Source: Mugil cephalus (taxonomy: Eukaryota; Chordata; Actinopteri; Mugiliformes; Mugilidae). From it: 64,000 bases of DNA. The notes beneath the pieces were generated by a model. The model was not told the DNA's origin, searched no databases, and was given only the letters and a program-made list of their open reading frames with translations. Every line of letters starts with the position of its first letter. Within the stretch, counting starts at the first letter, position 1. The stretch is from contig NC_061771.1 in NCBI RefSeq assembly GCF_022458985.1, positions 28,760,001 to 28,824,000 of the forward strand, read 5' to 3'. Positions 28,151 through 40,990 of the stretch are shown here, in pieces. A program made the translations under genes and the position numbers.

Positions 28151-30944
28151 ACATGCCTCTACAAAGTGTGAAAAATGAAATATCAGTGAGATATTCGCTG
28201 ACAAAATACCATGTGCGCACCAGCCAGAAACACAACATGTTGGAGGTTTAATCATGATCAAGTGCTTCCCCAGACACACATTGCAGGGGTAAACAATGCA
28301 AATTTCCAACAGAAATCAAGCGGTCAGAGACAGAGCGGCTCCCAGATTGAATTTTCCTCTAATCTCGGTCTAAGCCGAAGATCACCGCGCTGCTCGGCTT
28401 TCCTCTCGGACTCTGGGTCAGCCTGGCGGAGGCGCCTCTGGTGGCAGCCTCCCCTAATAGGAGCGGACAGGACCACCTGGACTGGATTACGCCGGCATAT
28501 GGAGCCTGAGTCCTCTTCCCCACAGAGGCATCGCATCGTAAGGAGCACGAGGAGCAGATTGCTCCACTTTGGTGGTTAATTTAATTATGTGTGTGCAAAG
28601 TGATAAAATAAATTCACAGCACTTGAGCTGAGGATGCACGTGACTTTATATACACATGGGAGAGTACACTGATTTACATGAATCTTATGTACTTCTCCTA
28701 ACCTTAACTTTTGTTTTCTTGAGAGAGTCCCCAGAAAGTGACCATATCCCAACATTCAGTCAGATTTAAGCAAAATAAATGTAATATTATATTTAATACC
28801 TAAATACCTTTATACCTAAACTAGATCATGCATTATCTGTATCCAGTGGTCGGTTTGGTGGTTTAGACTTCTGCGTCAGTTTGAATTTAGCAATTTCCAA
28901 ATTGATCGTTTTGGATCAATAAAGCAGGAACACGGTGAGGTAAGGTTAACTGGCGCAGTTCAGAGTTACAAACATTTAAATGAGTCGTCTTTTGTGCAAT
29001 TTTGGTGAACTTTACAGAAGATGAAGCCCATTCTACCGTGACATGTCAGTCCTGAAATGCGACTGACGCACTACTGCGATGCACTCTTCCGAAAAGACAT
29101 CTGCTAACGCTTGCAGAGGAACGGTCCAAATCAGTTAACAGCTTCAAGAAACGTCCTGTGGTAAGAGAGAGAATGAGGCTGTACATCAACTGTTTGAGAA
29201 AGTTATTAGACCTTTAGCTTCAGATTAGATACCTGCTACTCTATCCCATCTAACAACACACCGTGGAGTACCATTAAATGCTACTGATGGTGCTGATGTG
29301 CAGCCTGTTTTTATACAGGCTATACACATCTGCAGCTCACAGTATGCAGCACATGAGCGCGTCTGTTCTCAGCATACAGTATGTATTCAGGTCGAGACAA
29401 TGGATTTCATTGCTTTCTACTGTGCTTTTATTAGTGATGTAATCAGAGATTAGTCTGTGTCCATTTGACTTTAGCCACATAACAGTTGGAGCCTATCTCA
29501 GCAAGTTATTGGGTCAAAGGTGTGGTACAGCCAGGACAGGATCAAACCCCAAACCCACAAAGCACAAAAATCAGCACTGACAAATAATCCTCACACAATT
29601 GCGACAATGTTAATTAAATTAAACTGAATTAAATGTGGTGACATCAATCTACTCGACCTTAATTCTTTCCCAGAGACACGGACCGTCTCATATCCTGCTA
29701 CTTCTCGTTGTAGTAACCGATTTCTACATGTCTTCATGAAATTATCTCAATTCAATTTGTTTATTATATTTTTGGAAAGAGGTCAATACTCGGAGGCCTT
29801 GTATCTGGAGACAGTTGTTGTTTCATTGGAGCAGCTGCTACTCTGTTCTTTTTTTATATATATATTTTGGTCTGTAGGTGACGCCAGAGGAAGCAACATG
29901 GTGGTTCTTTTTTTTTTTTTTTGCTTTTTTTTATTCTGTCATGTTTGAATTTGGTATCACAACATGAAATAAGAGCTTAAGATCTTAAGATATCCATAAT
30001 AAGTTATCCATTTTAAAGACACCAGACAATACAAGTAAACAAGGGAAATGCAAGAACACAACTTTCAGACATGATAAAGACATCAAGTGGTGCAGAAAAA
30101 GCATGTCTTAATGCTCCTTTTATTCAGCCTAGTTTCAAAAGGATGCTGACTTAACTTCCTGGGGAAGTTAGGAGAAGTAACTTGTTTTGTCATTTAGTTG
30201 CATTCAAATCAGTCTTGTGTATGTGACATGAAAAAAATTCCCTTAACACTTCCCCTTCAAAATCCTCTGAGCAGAAAGCATAGCCACGTGTCATTTTGAG
30301 ACATGTTTCCAGTTTTTAGATATATAGACAAATATATAGATAGATAAGCTTTATTTTCTGCCCCAGATGGTGACTTCACGGAAAAACATACAGTTAAAAC
30401 ACAAAAGACACAGATACACAAACAGCAGTAGACTGCAGTGCGTATTTAATATTTTATTCCAAGCGGTTATAGCAGAGGGAATGAAAAATTTCTTGTAGAT
30501 GCTCTTGCAGGCTGTCAGCTGTATTTAATAGCGCTGCCTGATGGTGGTAACATGACGGAGCGGTGGCTCAGGGTGGCTTTCCTCATCACTGAATGGCTGT
30601 ACAGTTCAGACAGTGGGGGTTGTTTTTTTTTTGTTTGTTTTATGTTTTGTCTTATGTTTTGATGCTGGGAAAGTTGCACCATGAAACTGCAGTCTACAAC
30701 TCCGGTCAATAAAGAAAAAAGTATAAATAAAAAGTTGCTTCTTTAATCTCTGTTTGTATGAATGTTTTTTAATCTCTGCAGAACCACGCTGTCTTCACAC
30801 TCGGGGCTTTTAATTCACCTTGCTGTACACCTGTTCCTCTGCAGCTGCCTGACCGCTTGTTCTAGGAAGGAAATGACAAAATAAGAAGGAGGATCTTATG
30901 AGCGCTAATGAAAACAGTTCAGATAAAATTGATGCATACTACAG
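28151..30944. other. Intergenic DNA with repeat fragments
   Basis: Includes a minus-oriented copy of the GTTAAC/TCTTTATTG-type dispersed repeat at about 28880-29010 and a LINE-like segment near 30330-30720 of unsure family. A GC-richer block at 28340-28580 has no clear function. No gene was recognised. Confidence 0.4.
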
Positions 30945-31085
30945 GAATTATGACCACCGACAGAAGTAAATAACATTTAAACCATCTATTGTTGATTCAG
31001 TGTTCTGCTGGGAAACTTTTGGACCTGGCATTCATTTCTGTGGATGTTACTTAGACATGTAGCACCCAGACCAGACCAGGGGCCG
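30945..31085 (-). mobile_element. Fragment of the TIR transposon family
   Basis: The reverse complement matches 418-545 closely, including GCTACATGTCTAAGTAACAT and TCGGTGGTCATAAT. It directly abuts, and may extend into, the terminal exon of receptor gene A. Confidence 0.65.
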
Positions 31086-34000
31086 CTACCCCATAGCAAT
31101 GACACTCAACAGACATCCCCCCCCGTGAAGAGCTGCCCACCTGCGGGTGCTGGGTCTGACTGCCGTGTAAACACAATCCTCTTCGTATCTGCGAAGATTG
31201 GCTGATCTGAGGTTGGAGTAGACCGGGTTTTCCTGGGTTGTAGCAAGCTGTACACTGGCATAGTGAATTTCATCAGTCTGTAGACCACATGGACAAGAGA
31301 ACAGCATTTTAATTGAATTGCTGATCACAGACATAATTAACTCCAGGGTACTAAGGCCAGTAAATAAGTTTTTTACAGCACAGTAGCATGAGGTCAGTAA
31401 AATGTCTGTTGGGTAAAAGGGTGGGTGAAAATGTTGCAGCTTCATTTGCTGAATACAGGAGTTGTAATTCTGTGGCTTGAGCGTGTGCCTGTGTTGATGC
31501 AATACTGTACTTTCATCTCAAAAGCAGAAATGGTGAGATGCGTCTGAAGAGACAGAACATTTATAAGAGGTCATTTAAGGAATATTTAACTGGGATTATG
31601 ACAAATAATCACAAATGAATCTATAGTCTACATAGTCTACAAATACACTGAGTCACAAGCACCTTAACCTCAATTAAAGACCCGTTTCTTATGTGAAAAA
31701 AGTTTCTCACCTTACCGTTGCAAACATTGCAAAACCTCACACGAGTTTCCTTCCTCTTATTGTGAACTTATCATGTAGAAAATTGATGTAGAGATGCAGT
31801 TCCAGTAAAACAGAAACAGAACTACTAATATGTATATTTGGTTATTCAAGAACATCAATTGTTTGCTGCATGACCCAGTTTCTCTTAAGTTTCAGCTAAC
31901 ATGTTGGTATAATTTGAAGTCATTGGTTGATCAATGAAGTCAGTGGGTTCCTTTATGACCCTTATGACCCTGCTTGGACTACTATGTGTCTTGGTAGACC
32001 ACTCCTATGGAAAGTAACAGTCATCTTTAATCTGTCTGACTGTGGAGTGTTTGTGGCTTCCAAACTCTTAAGATGATTTTGTAACCTTTTCCAGCCTGAT
32101 GAGCAACAACTCTTTTACTGAGCTCCTCAGAAAATGTCTTTGTCTGTGGCATCATGTGTTGTGAAGACCAGACTGAGACAAATCCATATTTCTTTTCAAA
32201 AACAAAACAGGGAACTGAACGACACCTGAGTCTCATGACATTGATTAGAAACACTTTCTGGACAGATGCCCGTGGCTTTGAAGTTAACTTGAAATCCAGG
32301 AGTTGAACTCACTTTTGCAACTTACAAATATGCCATATTGGCTCATTTTCATGGATAAATAAGTACACAAGGATAATATTTTAGTTTCATTTGTTTAATG
32401 GTTTCCCTTTGTCTACTTTTAGGACAGAAATTATGAACGGCGCAAAAACCCTTGAGTGGCACTACTTGTATTCCAAACCATGTCCAGCCAGGACTTAGAC
32501 TGAATTGTGACTTAACGTAGATACACATAGAATAACATGAAAGAAGGAAGGTGGTTGAATTGGGGTTTTATCGATTGATTTTGAGCTGATGGGGGACACT
32601 GAAGTCATGGCTACAGGATTTAGCCTGTACTTACTGGTACTATTAAATGCTCACCTCTTCTCTGGCACCCGGTGTCTGTTCCGATTTTTGTTTTGAGTAC
32701 ATCACTCTTCTGATGAGAAAATAAACATAAATACAAAATTAATGAAGTTAGTATAACTTGTCCCACATAACTGTCCCATCCCATTCTCTCTGACGATTTG
32801 AATCCCTTTTTATCACATCACCATAAACCTTTTATCATCCCATCCCTCCGACCCTTTCATATGTTTTCATCCCATCCACTCCAACACCTTTCATTCCACA
32901 CCCTTCGACCCTTCTCATCTCTCCATCCATATCTCTCACTACCTGTCTACCAACAGGCACGTATGTTTTCAAAACTAAAACATTCAAATGGTTGCATCTG
33001 TTCACACTGAACACACTTAACATTAACAAGCATCCCGTGTGATCAGATCACAAATGTATATCTTGATTGTGTAGATGACATCGACACATTCATTGTCATC
33101 TGCCGGTCTGGGTTGCGGTCCCAGCTTCAGCAGGGAGGTCCAGATGGCCCTCTCCCTGGTCACTTCCACCAGCTCCTCCAGAGTAACCTCCAGGTGCTTC
33201 CTCCAAACCCTCCATTGTGTCCTGTGTCCTCCTTCCAGTGGGACATGCCTGGAACACCTCTAACAGGAGGTGTCTGGGAGGCATCCTTACCAGATACCCA
33301 AACCACCTCAACTGACTCCTCTCGACGTGAAGGAGCAGCAGTTCTACTCTGAGCTCCTCCCATGTGACCAAGCTCCTTACCCTATCTCTAAGGCTGAGCC
33401 CGACCACCCAACGGAAGAAACTCAATTCGGCCGCTTGTGTCTTGTTGTTGTTCTTTCGGTCATTACCCAAAGTTCATGACCATAGGTGAGGGTTGGAACA
33501 TAGAATAACTGGTAAATTGAGAGCTTTTGGCTTAGCTCTCTTTTCAACACAACAGACCGGTTAAGTGTCTGCATCACCGCAGATGCCGCTCCAGTCCATG
33601 TGTTGATCTCCTGCTTCTTCCTACCCTCATTCATGAACAAGATCCCAAGATACATAAACTCTTCGACTTGAGGCAGAACCTCCTCCCTGACCCGGAGTGG
33701 GCAATCCACCTTTATCCAACTGAGGACCATGGCCTCAGACTTGGAGATGCTCATCTTCATCACAGTCGCTTCACACCTGGCTACAAACTGCCTTAGTAAG
33801 AGCTGGAGGTCGTAGTTCAATGAAGCTAGGATGACCACATCATCTGCAAAAAGCAGGGACGAGATCCTCGGATCACTCCCCAGGCCCTCTGGTTCTGCTT
33901 CCCCTATGGAATGAGTGACAGTGGAATTGAGGAGTTCCTCAAAGTATTCCTTTCAATGCTGGATAATAGCCCCAGGTGACGTCAGTGGCTCCCCGTCCCC

Positions 34001-37000
34001 ACCAAAAATGGTTTGGGGGAGTTGCCACCTGCCGTCCCTGAGGTACCGGATGTGTTACTAGAACCTTTTTGGAGCCAATCAATAGTCTTCTTCAATAGCC
34101 TCACCGAACTCCAGTTTTTGCCTCAGCGACTGCCCAGGCCACAGACCTTTTAGTCATCTGGTACTGGTAAGCTGCTTCTGGAGACCCACAGACCAACTGT
34201 GCCCTGTAGGCCTCCTTCTTCAACTTGACGGCTCCCCTCACCTCTGGGGTCACCTCTGGTTACCGCCGCGACCAGCATCAGCGACCTTGCGGCCACAAGT
34301 CGCAACAGCTGCTGGTGGCAGACACTTACTATTTGATTGGGCCTGCCAGGTCTGCACGGCTCCAACTCACCACAAGCAAAGAAGAGGGTCCAACCCCTCT
34401 CAAGTACTTTGGTTCCAGAGTCAGTAATGCTCGACCTCTTCAACAAGCTCCCACCCCTTGCCCACCAGAGAGGTGATGTTCCATGTTCCAGGAGTCAGCT
34501 TCCATAACTAGACTGCCAAGACCCCTGCCTTGGTCTGCTGCCCAATCCACATTGCACTGGACCTTTCCCGCACCTTCTGCAGTTGGTGGTGCCACAGGGA
34601 GGCGAGCCCATGTATCCAGTTCAGGCTGGGCCCGGCCAGGGCCCATGGGCAATGGCCCGGCCACCAGGCGCTTGCCCACGAGCCCCAGCCCCAGGCCTGG
34701 CTCCAGGGTGTACTCGGCCCGGTACACTCCGAGCCAGCTACACTGTCTCCTGTTCTTTCTCTTCATTCGGGGTCTTCTGAACTGTTCTTTGTCTGACTCT
34801 TCATCTAGAACCAATCTGCTTTGGGAGACGCTACCTGGGGGAAAATGCCCTGGACAGCATAGCCCCTAGGGTCACTGGGTCATTAAGTCACTCAAACTCC
34901 TCCACCACGATAAGGTGATGGTTAAAGGAAAAGTAACACTGACACAGCTCATCCTAAATTCTAGCCTATTCCTGAAGCTCCAAAGAACCTAGTCCTCTAA
35001 TATTCATAGAACTGTCTCTCAGAACCTGATATATAGGATTTTCTTTTAAAGCTATAACCATAATTACTAAAATTATTAATTTTGCAACAACTTGATGACC
35101 TTGCATTCTGGTGAGATATTTGAAAGGAGTAATGTTAATTGGTGCATTCATCAGGATTGAATAACTTTGGTAGTGTGGGCATCTGAACATTGTTTTAAGA
35201 CATTTACTGCCTGTGGCCATCAATCTCTACAACTCCTCGCTCTGAGAGTGCATAACCCATATTTATAACCATATTTATACTGATATTGTGCAGTAACTCA
35301 TGTTCACTTTATTTTCATATACTTGTAAATATTTCCTTATACATTATTAGACTCTGGACTCATGATGTGCAATCATTTCCCACTGTGCTATACCCTATAG
35401 TTTTTATATATTTTACACTGATGCGTGTATTCTTACTATAATTGCCTACTTACGCTTACTTATTGTTAATCGCATACGTTGCTCTTTATCTGAAACCTGG
35501 TACACTTTGAGTAGGAGCAGCTGCAACAAAAAGTAATGTGCCCCTGGAATCAATAAAGTAATTCTGATTCTGATTCGGATTTAAGAGAAATGAGGATGTT
35601 AAGTTTAATGTGCACAGCAATAATACTGTGTTGCAAAGAAACTGAGAAACGACTCACCTGAAGCAGAGTAGGAGAATGAGTAGCATGGTGATCAGCAGAA
35701 CAGCAGCAGCTGACAGAGTAACTGGAAATTTCCAAGACTCTAGAAAAAAAAAAAAAAACAATCAAAGGCAAACATTGATCTTGTGAGAAAAAAACTGATG
35801 TAAGATGTGTTTTTTATGAGAAAATAATCAAAAGGAAGATAAGGATGAAAGGATCTTACTTGCTAGCGTAATCAGGTGTAAGGTGGAGTTATAACGTCCT
35901 CTTCTGTTCTGGGCTTCACAGTAATAACTCCCTCTGTGTTCAGCTTTGAAGTCAGTGATGGTGAAGATCTGTTCTGAGGCTTTTGGTGAGTCTTCATTCT
36001 CCTTGTACCAGGAGTAGTTAGCTGCTGGGTTAGCATCACTGCTACAGGTCAGAGTCACTGAACTACCCTCCACTATCTCACCAGATGGACTCACTGATAC
36101 AGAGGGAAGCTTTGGAGGATCTGGAGGAGAATATAGAGAGAAGCTACTCAGTCAGTTTTAGCTGTACTGAAACATCACAGTCTGAACTCCAACTGTATCA
36201 TCTTGAACTTTTAAGTCCAGATGACAACAGATCTTTTGATGTTTACTTACACTGGACGTCTATGAATACAGGCACAAACTGTTGATCCTCAGACTTGCAG
36301 TAGTAGATCCCTCTGTCCTCAGAGCTGATGGAGGTGAAATGATAAATACCTCCTGGTCCCAGAGGAAGTGTTTGGTTACCCTTGTACCAGGTGTTGTTAG
36401 CTGCTGGGTTAGCATCATTCCTACAGGTCAGAGTCACTGAACTACCCTCCACTATCTCACCAGTGGGACTCACTGATACAGAGGGAAGCTTTGAAGGATC
36501 TGGAAATTGATGGAGATTATCATGTTGTTATAATGTGATGCTTCTGAAGTTTCCTGCAGAGGAACATTAATTAAAGGGGAACTGAAAAACTTCAAAAGAA
36601 ACATGAATTTTCAGGGTTACATTGCGCAGTTTGTGCAAGGTTACTTCCTTTACAGAAATATATCAAGATCAGTGTCTGAAGTAAAACACCCAAAATAACT
36701 GTCCAGTATGATACAGTGTCTAGTAGAGGTATGACAGCCAGAGTGAAGTAAACTCACAGACTGAAGGAGAGCGGTAATCCTCATGTCCACTGAAAGCACA
36801 GGAGACGGTGTCTCCAGGAGAAAAGTTGTCTGTCAAAGTAGAAGTTTGCTGTGTCCTGATTCTCTGTTGGTTCTTGAACCAGACGTAAAGACGACCAGCT
36901 GGACTGCAGCTGCTGAGACACTTGAGCTCTGCCTCAGTTTGAGACTGATGGACTGATATTATTCTGGTCACCTGCACCTGCAGAGCTGCACATGACAACA

Positions 37001-39085
37001 CAACAGTAATGTCACATCTGTTTAAATACTCAATGCACAGATACATCCACCTACACAGTTAGAGTTCATCAGTACCTGTGACAGTCAGAGTTGTTCCAGG
37101 TAAAACACTTCTCCATTCAAACCCTGATGTCTTGAATTTGAAGTGATACTCAGATGAATCACTCTCTCTCAGGTTAGCGATTCTCAGAGTGGATCTTCCT
37201 CTCCATAGATCAAGGACCTGAACACGACCTGAATACTGGGAGTCTTTTCTCAGGTCCTCAGGCTGTGAGGGATTCATCCACTGACGACTACGATCAGGAC
37301 TGAACCAGAACTTTGACACAACAGAATAATAATAATTACTGTATGTGCAGGAAATGTCCACTGATGAACCTTTGATGGCACAGATGCTTCTGTCAGTGTA
37401 AGTCACTTTGTTGCAGGTTCTGTAGACAGAACCTGAAAGAAGAAGAAGAAAGGATTTTGAAAAACATTCAAACCTAACAACACAGAGATCAAAGAAAAGA
37501 AGAGGAAGAAGAAGTGTGGTTTTCTAAAACATAGACACTGATGGTTGGTTCAGAGATGACACTGAATTAGTGGAAGACTGAAGTAAACTCACATTGTGGA
37601 GGAGAGGGAAACTTCTCAGATCCTTTAACCGCACAGGAAACACTATCTCCATTGTCAAAATATTGCTCTTTTGATTCAATTTTGTTCAGTCCATTCTTGT
37701 ACCAGACGTAGGAACGAGCAGATAGACGACACCTGCTCTGACACTTCAACTCTGCCCAGTTAGGATACCATGTTGGAGATGTTTTCTTGGCCTCTACACG
37801 GAGAACTGAAGTGAATAGAGAAATATATTTTTTTTTACTGTCGTCACCCATTAAATAAACACATTCATCAATAGTTCAGTAACAGTAATGATATGTTTCA
37901 CATTTGACATATGTGGAGGAGAAATTCTTACCTGTGACAGTCAGAGTGACTCCAGGTGAACCAGTATATTTCCCTCCTGGTTGGTTTGTTGTGAATCTGA
38001 ACTTGTACTCAGCTGAGTCTCTCTCTCTAAGGTCTGAGATTCTCAGAGTGCACTTGTTCTCATCACAGTGATACTGAACACGACCTGAAAACTCTGCGTC
38101 TGTCATCAGATCCACAGGTTCACCACCTTCCATTTTAGTAAACCATACAGCTTTTTCAACCACGGTGACGTTGTCATTTATTCTGGATGGGTACGTGTAG
38201 CTGCAGCTTATTTCCACTGTTGATCCTTCGACAGCACAGATCTGAGTAGAAGAGTAAGTCACTCCATGACCAGTCTGACCAAGTACCACTGGAACACAGA
38301 GAACATCAGAGACCACAATTAACTGCTGTGCTTTAAAAAGATGATTTCTACAGTTAATGTGTACGTGAGCTGAGGCAGGACGTCACACTCTCTGAGGATG
38401 CAGTGAAGGAACAGTGATGATTTAACATGAGAGACATGAGACGAATGAACTGAAGAGGACAAACGGAAGAGGACAAGTTCAGAGAAAAAGAGAAGTGGCA
38501 AAAAAATGAAAGTAGTGTTTTTTTACATAGCTGTGTGAAGTGCGGTGTGGACTCCTCTCACACAGTATAACTTGCGTTTCTTTTATAATCAATGATAATT
38601 GTAATAATACATTTATAATATATACATGACAGAGCCATGTTGAATGACTGAAGGTGATTTGAAGTTATATTAATGACATCATGATCAATAATAAATATTC
38701 TATAAAACATTTTAATCAGTGTTTATCTTTACAAAACGACACAGTGACAAAATTCATTGAGATTGTGGAACATTTGATAAATATTAGTTGGTATCTTCAC
38801 TGCTTGATCAATGACAGAAACTTTTCCACCTTAAAAAGACTGAATGATGAACGTTAAACAATTTCATATTTAACTCAATAATCAGCTCTGCAGTAACAGA
38901 ATTAAAACCAATATTTAACAGAGTTTAACAGTCTGGCTTATGTCTGTGTTCATTCTAACAGGAAGTATTTATTCACTACAACAAGCAGCTACAGCTTCAG
39001 TGAAATGTGAAAAACAGAAACTCAAAGTACCTGATGAGGAGAGAAGGAAGACGACAAATCCAGCTTCTGCTACTTTAAACCTCAT
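31086..39085 (-). CDS. CD22/Siglec-like Ig receptor A, with ITIM-type tail
   Basis: Exons on the minus strand: 39085-39031 (signal peptide), 38288-37932, 37805-37593, 37432-37076, 36985-36758, 36499-36251, 36120-35860, 35739-35658 (membrane helix), 32709-32655 and 31277-31086. All are GT-AG in phase, giving 682 residues. The ectodomain is V-type, C2-like, V-type, C2-like and two C2 domains (WYKGN and WYKEN strands). The membrane exon encodes SAAAVLLITMLLILLLCF. The tail has EIHYASV (an ITIM fit), ENPVYSNL (also a YxN Grb2-type site) and DCVYTAV, so inhibitory phosphatase signalling is likely in leukocytes. The first V domain keeps the Arg expected for sialic-acid binding (EYKFRF). The last two exons lie 3-4 kb away across LINE and Tc1 debris; phase match supports them but they are less sure than the ectodomain. 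The last dozen residues may come from a transposon. Confidence 0.75.
32027..32260 (-). mobile_element. Tc1/mariner transposase fragment
   Basis: The minus-strand frame encodes a stretch like the N-terminal helix-turn-helix of fish Tc1 transposases, with the SEELSKRVVAHQAGKGYK pattern. It breaks off before the rest of the DNA-binding region. It lies in an intron of receptor gene A. Confidence 0.65.
33070..34920 (-). mobile_element. Internally deleted fish LINE (non-LTR retrotransposon)
   Basis: The minus strand carries the 5' UTR-like end (near 34750-34920), a scrap of endonuclease-region sequence (WNMEHHLSGG near 34480), then the reverse transcriptase end (SKSEAMVL, EVLPQVEEFMYLG and YVPTLTYGHELWVMTE at 33422-33838). 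Further C-terminal sequence (SLRDRVRS) reaches 33096. Most of the endonuclease and RT core is missing and frames are broken, so it is dead. It sits in the intron between the membrane exon and the first tail exon of receptor A. I cannot settle the clade (RTE/Rex-type). Confidence 0.75.
35225..35578 (+). mobile_element. LINE 3' end with ATTCTG repeat tail
   Basis: The sequence ends AATCAATAAAGTAATTCTG followed by more ATTCTG units, the usual 3' tail of fish L2/CR1-like LINEs. It is 5'-truncated and oriented opposite to the receptor gene. Confidence 0.55.
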
Positions 39086-40207
39086 GTTGGTGGCTCCTCT
39101 CTCTGCTGTGTCTGCAGGTAAAACACATCAGCTGCTAAATAACATCCACTACGGTTACCTAGTGTCTGAACGGAGCAACATGAATGTGCTCACAAAGAAG
39201 GATGTGAACTGAAGGCAGACTCTGTTCTCTGTCCTGTCACTGTGGTCAAGATGTGTTAATGGTTCAACAGTTTCCTTCTTCTAAAAATAATATGTGAGAG
39301 TGAACAGTCGTCTCATTTGTCAGTAATGTCTTTGTAATCAAGAGAGCATTTCGCTTTAGGTTTTTAAATAATTCCATGATTATTGTTTTGCATATAAAGT
39401 CAAATATGTCAGTAATTAACATACACAATCATGTTGTGTTGTGACAGAGTGTGATCTCACTGTTTGTGTTGTTTTCTCTTCTTGTCATGTTAAACTGAGG
39501 ACTTTTAATCAGTGAAGACGTGGTTGGTTGTGTTGCGATGAACATTTCATGTGGAACAGTTTATGACAGACTCTACTTTTATGTAGGGATGGATGATCGA
39601 GGTTTAGTTTGAAGCTTCAAAAAGTGGTTCATACTGGAGGCTTCAGTGACACTGTGTTCGAGTAGGACATCTAGTGGTCAATAACATGAAATGCAATCTA
39701 GACAGAAGAGAAATTCACACGTGACAATTATTGGTTCATGAATCATTTGGAATTTACTTCACCATTCAAATTACTGTTCGACTACACTACATGATTGTGT
39801 GGCTCTTAGCTGACACAGTGAAACATCAAATAAACATCAAGTCGGGTTTCTTTTTTGGCGTGTCTGATTGTAGTTGGCTAAAGCCTTAACGTTATGTAAT
39901 TTTGGTTCATGTTATCGTGCCAATAGCATTTCTGTCAGAGAGATATTCAAAAATGAGCCATAATGGCCGATTGTTGTCTCTTTGTAATACTACAAGACTT
40001 TTTTTTCTAATACATTGTGAGTGTTTCAGGTTTGCCAGAAGGAGGCAGTGTGGAGCTTTGCTTCCCCTATGGACTCTCTTCATATGCAGACTGCTGAGCG
40101 AAGCTGCACTAAACAGTACCACACTCTGCTTCAGGAGCCATGAGAGCGTCGACATGTCGCACCGGCAGCTCATCCTCAGCTTCACCTTCGTCCAGAACTC
40201 ACCTGCA
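39086..40207. other. 5' flank of receptor gene A
   Basis: The first ~250 bp closely matches the flank of gene B beyond 47225, so the promoter region is part of the duplicated segment. No clear TATA box was picked out. The rest holds no supported gene. Confidence 0.45.
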
Positions 40208-40310
40208 ACCACAGGTGTCAAACAAACAGCCCGCAGGCCAAAAAGCAGCACACTAGGGGCTTTAATCAGGCCCACAGCATGAATTTCTGTGGAGTGTAAT
40301 TTTTATTTAT
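40208..40310. repeat. Dispersed repeat (copy 2)
   Basis: GTGTCAAACAAACAGCCCGC and GGCCCACAGCATGAATT match the order seen at 24806-24960. Confidence 0.5.
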
Positions 40311-40379
40311 TTATTTATTTTTAATTTGATTCATTTGAAGTCCAATTATTTTAGTCCAATTTATTTATTTATTTATTTT

Positions 40380-40990
40380 AAGTGGTTTAGGAGGTTGGGG
40401 TGAGTGAGGGTCTAAGTTTAGAGAGGGGGGGCAGTCCGTTGAACAGCCTGAGGAAAGATATGAATCTTACAGCTTGCGTATCTTCTTCTTGAGGCCCATA
40501 GGGAGAAGATGTGATGGGAGGGAGGATGTCTTTAATGATGGACGTGGCTTTATGGACGCAGCGCTGCTTCCAGCAAGCAGGGAAGTGGAGCACAGATGAT
40601 CTAGCTGGCTGTCTTCACAGTTCTGTTCAGTTACTTTTTTTCCCCTTTTCGCTGCAGTTGCCAAACCAGGAGGTGAAACTGTACGTGAGGATGCATTCCA
40701 CAGTACCTCTGTAGGAGTGGGATAAGATATGAGGTGGGATAGATGGTTTTCCTGAGTCTGTGAAGTCTGTGCTTTCTTGGTGTTGGAGGGTGAGTTGAGG
40801 ACATCAGCAACGTGAACACAGAGGTATTTCACACTACTGGTTCTCTCTACAGCAGGTCCATCAATCATTAGGGGTGCATGTTGTTGTTTGCAAGCCTTCC
40901 TGAAGTCCTGAAATAAATCTCTTGGTTGGGTGATTAAAGGTTGGCCTCCCATCAACTTCATCTCTCTTTACAGCCCAGTGCTTCTCCGTG
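40380..40990 (-). mobile_element. L2/Rex-type LINE fragment (reverse transcriptase end)
   Basis: The minus-strand frame encodes a known fish LINE RT C-terminal pattern: DFRKACKQQHAPLMIDGPA, VKYLCVHVAD and SIKPRPSLKTSSLPSH. It has frameshifts and a (AAAT)n-type tail near 40300-40380. A same-family copy lies in the other orientation at 47940-48362. Confidence 0.7.

Noticed and set aside
33096-33838. Possible host reverse-transcriptase-like gene
   Set aside because: It is the broken 3' part of a fish LINE with internal deletions and frame breaks.
39031-39212. Plus-strand 90-residue ORF with a signal-like end (MLVAPLSAVSAG)
   Set aside because: The minus strand gives the true signal-peptide exon of receptor A with matching phase; the plus frame is its shadow, and the same holds at 47080-47355.
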